Origin: Hyphomicrobium sp.
Lineage (GTDB): Bacteria; Pseudomonadota; Alphaproteobacteria; Rhizobiales; Hyphomicrobiaceae
Direction of reading: 5' to 3'
DNA: 10,682 nt
NCBI GenBank assembly: GCA_025927515.1
Contig: JAICLG010000092.1
Location: 1-10,682 of the forward strand
The notes below the pieces were generated by a model. That model saw only the letters and a program-made list of their open reading frames with translations, did no database searches and was not told where the DNA came from. Positions 6,139 through 10,682 of this stretch are shown in pieces (positions within the stretch are counted from its first letter, which is position 1; each line of letters begins with the position of its first letter). Position numbers and translations under genes: made by a program.

Positions 6139-6852
6139 GTGTCCGAGCACCAGGGCATTCTTGATACTATTTTCGAGTCGTTTTCGCCGGTGCATCCGGA
6201 CGGGCACAAGTTTATCGGCATCGGCGCGGTCGTCACGCTGCTGTTCTTTTTGATCTACCCGCCACTCGGCTGGATTGCGGCGCTGGTAACGGCGTGGATC
6301 GTTTATTTCTTTCGCGATCCGCGACGCGTGACGCCGCTTCGTCCGGGGCTCGTCATTTCGGCGGCCGACGGTAAGATTTCGGCGATCGACAAGGTGACGC
6401 CGCCGGCTGAACTCGGAATGGGGTCGGATGAGCGCGTGCGCATCTCGACGTTCTTGTCGATTTTCGATGTGCACATCAATCGCGCTCCCGTCGCCGGGCG
6501 TATTGTGCGCTCGCTCTATGTTCCGGGCGCGTTCTTGAATGCCGCGCTCGATAAGGCGAGCGAGGATAACGAACGCCGTATTCTTGTCATCGATACGCCG
6601 TCGGACGGTGAAATCGGTGTGGTGCAGATCGCCGGGCTGGTGGCACGGCGTATCCTGACGTTTTCGCAGACGGGCGAAACGGTCGGGGCGGGCCAGAGAT
6701 TTGGCCTTATCCGGTTCGGCTCCCGCGTTGATGTCTATCTGCCACCCGGCAAGGTCGCTCTTGTTAGTGTTGGGCAACGAGCGGTTGCGGGCGAGACGGT
6801 TTTGGCGGATCTTCACTCTACGGAGCCTGAGCGCGAAGCCCGGCTGGCTTAG
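6139..6852 (+). CDS. psd: Phosphatidylserine decarboxylase proenzyme (short form)
   Basis: This enzyme decarboxylates phosphatidylserine to phosphatidylethanolamine at the inner membrane. The chain is made as a proenzyme and cuts itself at a Gly-Ser bond, which turns the serine into the pyruvoyl cofactor. The site here is G194-S195 in RFGSRVDVYLP, giving a large beta and a small alpha subunit of about 43 residues. D77 (ADGK) and H112 (DVHINR) complete the autocleavage triad. Two hydrophobic segments at about 25-40 and 43-57 anchor the N-terminus. The length of 237 residues fits the short form common in alphaproteobacteria; E. coli Psd is longer. The start is a GTG at 6139 with AGGAGG at 6128-6133. 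An ATG at 6137 overlaps it but is in another frame that stops after 38 codons. pssA, the preceding step, follows 44 bp downstream. Confidence 0.96.
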   Translation: MSEHQGILDTIFESFSPVHPDGHKFIGIGAVVTLLFFLIYPPLGWIAALVTAWIVYFFRDPRRVTPLRPGLVISAADGKISAIDKVTPPAELGMGSDERVRISTFLSIFDVHINRAPVAGRIVRSLYVPGAFLNAALDKASEDNERRILVIDTPSDGEIGVVQIAGLVARRILTFSQTGETVGAGQRFGLIRFGSRVDVYLPPGKVALVSVGQRAVAGETVLADLHSTEPEREARLA

Positions 6853-6896
6853 GCGGTATATTACTGCCCGTTGCGCGTGGTCGAAGGAGACCTGCC

Positions 6897-7838
6897 ATGG
6901 ACCCGGATGAACCATTACTGGTGGAAACCGAGACGCAGCGGCGGCGGCGTCGCTCGCTGTTCCGGCATCGGCAGGTGCCGGTGCGGATACTGGTGCCGAA
7001 CTTTTTCACCTTGCTCGGGCTTTGCGCCGGCCTGACCTCGATCCGCATGGGCATCGAAGGGCGTTATGACCTGGCGCTGGCGGCAATCGTGTTCGCAGGC
7101 TGTCTCGACGGTATCGACGGGCGCATCGCGCGCCTGCTGAAGGCGTCGTCGCGCTTCGGCGCCGAACTCGACAGCCTCGCGGATTTCGTCAACTTCGGCG
7201 TTGCTCCGGCGTTCCTCATTTTCAACTGGGGCCTTGGCGATCTCAAAAGCGCTGGCTGGATCTGCGTGATGATCTTTGCGCTCGCTTCGGCGCTTCGATT
7301 GGCGCGCTTCAACGCAGCCATCGATGAAGAAAAGCCGAAGTGGCAATCGAACTATTTCAGCGGAATGCCGACGCCGGCCGCTGCGATCGCCGTTCTGCTG
7401 CCGGTCTATATCTATCAGCTCGGCTTCGATGAACTCAAAGCGCGCTGGGCTCTGACGATTGTGCTCGTCTATACGCTCTTCATCTCGTTCATGATGGTAT
7501 CGACGATCCCAACGTATTCCGGAAAGCTTCTTGGCGAACGCGTCGGGCGCGAATGGGTGTTGCCGATTTTCGTGATCGCCGTGGGGCTGGTCGCGATGCT
7601 GTTCACCTACCCCTATCAGACGCTGACGGCGATAACGCTCATCTATCTCGGGTGCATCCCGGCGAGCTGGCGGAATTTCCGCGACAAAGTCGAAGAAAGC
7701 TCGGGGCCCGCACCTGCGCCAACACGCACCGAGGGCGTCCACGATGCGCCGCCGAGTCCGGAGCGTCCGGCCGAAACGCCGCCGCCGTCACCGAGCGGCC
7801 GCATCTTTACGTTGCGACCTTCGGACGGCCAGAAATAG
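6897..7838 (+). CDS. pssA: CDP-diacylglycerol-serine O-phosphatidyltransferase (phosphatidylserine synthase)
   Basis: This enzyme joins CDP-diacylglycerol and L-serine to give phosphatidylserine, the substrate of Psd. The complete CDP-alcohol phosphatidyltransferase motif is present: D71, D74-G75, A78-R79, G88, D92 and D96, with the standard spacing; the four Asp residues bind the metal ions. Several membrane helices follow or flank it (about 30-48, 58-70, 97-110, 117-135, 160-178, 185-202, 222-237 and 241-256). This is the membrane-integral type, unlike the phospholipase-D-like PssA of E. coli. The assignment to serine and not to glycerol phosphate or inositol rests on length, overall similarity and the neighbouring psd. 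The N-terminus has an Arg cluster (R15-R19) and the C-terminus a Pro-rich tail (about 270-300). The ATG at 6897 has AAGGAG at 6884-6889. It converges with the gene on the other strand; the 21-bp gap holds no clear terminator. Confidence 0.95.
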   Translation: MDPDEPLLVETETQRRRRRSLFRHRQVPVRILVPNFFTLLGLCAGLTSIRMGIEGRYDLALAAIVFAGCLDGIDGRIARLLKASSRFGAELDSLADFVNFGVAPAFLIFNWGLGDLKSAGWICVMIFALASALRLARFNAAIDEEKPKWQSNYFSGMPTPAAAIAVLLPVYIYQLGFDELKARWALTIVLVYTLFISFMMVSTIPTYSGKLLGERVGREWVLPIFVIAVGLVAMLFTYPYQTLTAITLIYLGCIPASWRNFRDKVEESSGPAPAPTRTEGVHDAPPSPERPAETPPPSPSGRIFTLRPSDGQK

Positions 7839-7859
7839 GCGCTTCTATCTACGGTTTTG

Positions 7860-9305
7860 CTATTTGGTTTCGTCGGGCGCACGATGATAGATGTCGTCCG
7901 CGCGCAGGATGTCATCTTCGCCGAGATACGTGCCGATCTGCACCTCGATGATTTCCACCGGCACCTTGCCGGGGTTTTCGAGGCGGTGCCATTGCGTCGC
8001 GATGATGTAAACGCTTTCGTTCTCGCGCACCAACTGCTCGCGTTCGCCGATGACGACCTTCGCCGTTCCCTGCACGACGATCCAGTGCTCGGAGCGGTGA
8101 TGATGCATTTGCATCGACAGCTTGCCGCCGGGCTTTACGTGCAGAAGCTTGACCTGAAAACGCGGGCCGATGTTTAGCGCCTCGAAATAGCCCCAAGGGC
8201 GGTAGTTTCGGAGATGCTGCTCCTGCTCCTTGCGGTTCGATTGCTTCAGGCGTTGGACGATTTTCGAAACGTCCTGCGTGCGCGTCTTGTCAGCGACGAG
8301 GAGGGCGTCGGGCGTATCGACGATCACGAGATCCTTGACGCCGATCGTCGAAACGATGGCCTTTTCGGAATGGACGTAGCAGTCGGTCGTATCCTCGAGA
8401 ACGGCGTCGCCCTTGATGTAATTGCCCATGTCATCTCTGGGTGCGATCTCCCAGAGGGAAGTCCAGGAGCCGACGTCGTTCCAGCCGACGTTGAGCGGCA
8501 GCATCGCAGCGGCTGCCGTTTTCTCCATCACCGCGTAGTCGACGGAGATGTTGGGCGCCGAGGCGAAGCCGGTCTTGTCGAGGCGCAGGAAGCCGAGGTC
8601 TTCTTGCGCGCCTTCGAGCGCCGCCCGGGCTGCCTGTAATATTTCGGGTTGGAAGCGCTCGATCTCGTCGAGGTAGGTCTTGGCGTTCAGGACGAAGATG
8701 CCGCTGTTCCAGAAATGGCTGCCCGACGCGAGGTAGGTTTCCGCTGTCGCCCGATCCGGCTTTTCGGTGAAAGCCTCGACGCCGAAGGCGTGGCCGTTGA
8801 AGCCGGGAAGCTCGCTTCCCTGTTTGATGTAGCCGTAGCCGGTATGCGGTTCGGTCGGCTTGATGCCGAAAAGGACGAGCTTTCCGGTCGCTGCCACTTC
8901 GGCCGCGCGTTTGACGCCTTCGGCAAAAAGCTCTTCGTCCTTCACCTGGTGATCGGACGGCATGACGGTGAGGATAGCGTCGGGATTTTCCCGAAGCGCG
9001 ATAAGCGCCGCAACGGCGATCGCTGGAGCCGTGTTGCGGGCGGTCGGCTCCAGGATGATCGCGAACGGATCGATACCGGCGCGCTCGACTTCCTCGCGGA
9101 TGAGGAAGCGATGATCATTGTTGCAGAGAAGGATGGGCGCCTGGAATCCCGACGTCTGCTTCAGCCGGTTCAGCGCCGCCGAGAGAAAGCTGCCGTTCTG
9201 GCCGTCGAAGAAGCGGATGAATTGCTTCGGATACATCGACCGCGAAAGCGGCCAAAGACGGGTCCCGGAACCGCCGGAAAGTATCACGGGGTAGATATTG
9301 CGCAT
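7860..9305 (-). CDS. manC: Mannose-1-phosphate guanylyltransferase / mannose-6-phosphate isomerase (bifunctional, type II)
   Basis: This enzyme makes GDP-mannose from mannose-1-phosphate and GTP, and interconverts mannose-6-phosphate and fructose-6-phosphate, feeding polysaccharide synthesis in the cytoplasm. I chose the ATG whose first base is 9305 (481 residues), since MRNIYPVILSGG matches the family start; a TTG at 9320 would add five residues. The N-terminal nucleotidyltransferase domain (about 1-285) shows the GTP-binding GGSGTRLWP loop at 11-19, PSDH at 116-119, EKP at 181-183, FWNSGIF at 198-204 and GWNDVGSW at 274-281. The C-terminal cupin isomerase domain (about 365-470) shows RPWG at 369-372, the metal-binding region QMHHHRSEHW (399-408) and the closing QIGTYLGEDDI. 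It belongs to the XanB/AlgA/ManC group. No phosphomannomutase or glycosyltransferase gene is in the window, so its end product cannot be told. The 188-bp gap upstream probably holds its promoter, but no good match is seen. Confidence 0.95.
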   Translation of the reverse strand: MRNIYPVILSGGSGTRLWPLSRSMYPKQFIRFFDGQNGSFLSAALNRLKQTSGFQAPILLCNNDHRFLIREEVERAGIDPFAIILEPTARNTAPAIAVAALIALRENPDAILTVMPSDHQVKDEELFAEGVKRAAEVAATGKLVLFGIKPTEPHTGYGYIKQGSELPGFNGHAFGVEAFTEKPDRATAETYLASGSHFWNSGIFVLNAKTYLDEIERFQPEILQAARAALEGAQEDLGFLRLDKTGFASAPNISVDYAVMEKTAAAAMLPLNVGWNDVGSWTSLWEIAPRDDMGNYIKGDAVLEDTTDCYVHSEKAIVSTIGVKDLVIVDTPDALLVADKTRTQDVSKIVQRLKQSNRKEQEQHLRNYRPWGYFEALNIGPRFQVKLLHVKPGGKLSMQMHHHRSEHWIVVQGTAKVVIGEREQLVRENESVYIIATQWHRLENPGKVPVEIIEVQIGTYLGEDDILRADDIYHRAPDETK

Positions 9306-9483
9306 GTGCCGGACCCCCAAATTACGATCAAGCTCTAAAAGGCAGCGCCGCCAGCGGCAAGTTTATGGTTATGCAGCCGTCAGGTGAACGCCGTCCTTTA
9401 ACGGTCGGATGTTTCGCCTGCACGGCGGGCTCTCTGCCAAGCGAAGCGGATTGCTTCAACGGTTGCAAGAATTGATCCGAAAG

Positions 9484-9501
9484 ACGGCTAAGCTCAGCCG
9501 T
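9484..9501 (-). terminator. Possible intrinsic terminator of the HerA-like gene
   Basis: On the minus strand ACGGCT and AGCCGT form a perfect 6-bp stem around a 6-nt loop, followed by TCTTTC. The hairpin spans the TGA stop (9494-9496) of the ATPase gene. The T-run is short and interrupted, so termination strength is doubtful. The remaining gap to manC (9306-9483) shows only short, weak inverted repeats and no clear promoter. Confidence 0.4.
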
Positions 9502-10682
9502 TCGGTCGCGTCAGCCTGTCACGGAGGGAGCGCAACGAGGCGGCGGTTGCCATAGACCTTCCTGGACCGGCATTGGGGGCGGGCGGTGCCGATGCGGGAT
9601 TGCGGGCGCTTCGTTCGCTGGCGACTGGAACCGGAACGTTCGTTTCGGTCCGTGGCTCTGTCGAAGTGGCGGGAAGCCCCGGCGGCGACGAGGCATCGCG
9701 GCGGAACTGAGGCGGCATCGGCGGGCGGGAAGCGGGCTGACTGATGGCGGGGTATGGGACGTTCGATGGCAGCGCCGCAGAGTCCGGCGGGTGAGCATCC
9801 GGAATGGGCGCCTCGGGTTTGCCGTTTCCGCTGCCAATGCTGAGAGCGTCTGCCATCATCGACAGGCTATAGGCATTGTCGTTCGAGGGAATGCCGGACA
9901 TGCGCCAGCGCTCGACGATCTGATCCAGGAAGCCGTCGTCGCCGATCGACTTCTGCCATCTTTCGGTGAAGCGTGCCGTCGAGGATCGCGGCAATGCGTG
10001 TTGCGGAAGTTCGTCGAACTTGATGCGGACCGGCAGCGCCATGCCGTCACCAAACGCAATGGCTTCACGCTGGCCGAGCGACGGAAGGAACTCCAGAAGT
10101 CCCGCGCCCGTATCGGCGACTGCGGACGCGACGATCTCCTGGTCGCGATCGTTCGACATGCGGAGCGCAAAGACCGTGTTGCACTGAGACAGGATCGTTG
10201 GATCGATTTCGGCGGGACGTTGCGTCACGATGCAAAGCGAGGCGCCGTACTTGCGGCCCTCCTTGGCGATCTTGGCGATGGCGCGCTTGCACGGTTCGAA
10301 ACCGAGTGCGGCATTGAGCGGGACATAACGGTGCGCTTCCTCGCAGACGAGGGTCACGGGCACCTGGCCCTCGCTCCACAGGGCGAAGTCGAACGTCAGC
10401 CGGCAAAGCACGGACACAACGACGTTGACGATCTCTGAGGGAATGCCCGTCAGTTCGAGGATCGTAATCGGCTTGTTGTTCACGGGAATGCGGAAGATGC
10501 GGCCGAGCACCTGGGCCATGCTGTCGTAAACGGTCAGCGATCCGAACATGAAGGAGTAGCGCGCATCCTGAGAAATCGCCTCGATGCGGTGTTTCAGGTT
10601 GCGATAGGGGGTCAGATCCTTCTTGTTTTCCAATCGCCCCATTCGGTCGTTGATCAAGGAAACGACTTCCGACATGCGGTAC
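9494..10682 (-). CDS. HerA/DUF87-type P-loop ATPase, C-terminal part (5' end outside window)
   Basis: This gene runs off the right edge; the frame is open to the last bases. The in-frame ATG at 10675 is internal, because the Walker A part of the ATPase domain is missing. Numbering from that ATG, 393 residues are visible. VTLVCEEAH (107-115) is the Walker B strand with the acidic pair E112-E113. The following helix IAKIAKEGRKYGASLCIVTQRP (133-154) and the segment NTVFALRMSNDRDQ (166-179), which should supply an arginine finger, are typical of HerA/FtsK-like hexameric motors with DUF87. In archaea HerA works with the nuclease NurA in DNA end resection; bacterial relatives are less well defined. 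After about residue 285 comes a 90-residue Pro/Ala/Ser-rich tail, ending in a basic patch (SLRSLRDRLTR, 380-390). No nuclease partner is visible in the window. DNA translocation is inferred from family membership. Confidence 0.85.
   Translation of the reverse strand, partial: YRMSEVVSLINDRMGRLENKKDLTPYRNLKHRIEAISQDARYSFMFGSLTVYDSMAQVLGRIFRIPVNNKPITILELTGIPSEIVNVVVSVLCRLTFDFALWSEGQVPVTLVCEEAHRYVPLNAALGFEPCKRAIAKIAKEGRKYGASLCIVTQRPAEIDPTILSQCNTVFALRMSNDRDQEIVASAVADTGAGLLEFLPSLGQREAIAFGDGMALPVRIKFDELPQHALPRSSTARFTERWQKSIGDDGFLDQIVERWRMSGIPSNDNAYSLSMMADALSIGSGNGKPEAPIPDAHPPDSAALPSNVPYPAISQPASRPPMPPQFRRDASSPPGLPATSTEPRTETNVPVPVASERSARNPASAPPAPNAGPGRSMATAASLRSLRDRLTRPNG

Noticed and set aside
8649..9338. 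229-codon open frame on the plus strand across manC
   Set aside because: Shadow of manC, which has all its catalytic motifs on the minus strand.
9306..9483. TTGCCG - 17 bp - TAGAGC on the minus strand as manC promoter
   Set aside because: Only 3 of 6 positions match in each hexamer, which is near chance level.
1..10682. Defence island, prophage, CRISPR or mobile element
   Set aside because: Apart from the edge-cut HerA-like ATPase, every gene is a core metabolic or membrane-maintenance gene with uniform codon use; no repeats with spacers, integrase or transposase are seen.

Overview
The window looks like chromosomal core DNA from an alphaproteobacterium. It is GC-rich and tightly packed. 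The gene order thymidylate synthase, dihydrofolate reductase, hflK, hflC, DUF2065, Do-family protease is familiar from Rhizobiales (Hyphomicrobiales), and the protein sequences fit that group. A Hyphomicrobium-like host is my best guess, but this is inference from gene content and not a database match. I see no transposase, integrase, phage gene, CRISPR array, tRNA or rRNA.

Left part (1-1971): the 3' end of a CPBP-family membrane protein is followed by thyA and folA, the two enzymes of the thymidylate/folate cycle. ThyA makes dTMP and releases dihydrofolate, and DHFR reduces it again. A 91-bp dispersed-type inverted repeat lies between thyA and folA.

Middle (1972-6096): a 236-bp regulatory gap after folA carries a sigma-32-like and a sigma-70-like promoter, both pointing into hflK. 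The run hflK - hflC - DUF2065 - degP follows on one strand with gaps of 1 bp, -4 bp and 121 bp. It encodes an inner-membrane SPFH complex that controls FtsH, a tiny two-helix membrane protein of unknown role, and a periplasmic serine protease/chaperone. Together these form an envelope protein-quality-control unit, and a heat-shock promoter in front of it makes sense.

Right of centre (6139-7838): psd and pssA encode the last two steps to phosphatidylethanolamine (CDP-diacylglycerol to phosphatidylserine to phosphatidylethanolamine). They lie 44 bp apart with strong ribosome-binding sites and are probably cotranscribed.

Right end (7860-10682), opposite strand: a bifunctional GDP-mannose pyrophosphorylase/mannose-6-phosphate isomerase (manC type) converges on pssA. 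Upstream of it is the C-terminal part of a HerA/DUF87-type ATPase with a long proline-rich tail, cut by the window edge.

I did not find a convincing new system. The points most worth a second look are the stacked heat-shock and housekeeping promoters at hflK, the compensatory base changes between the two arms of the intergenic repeat, the DUF2065 protein coupled to hflC, and a pair of mutually exclusive hairpins in the hflK leader.
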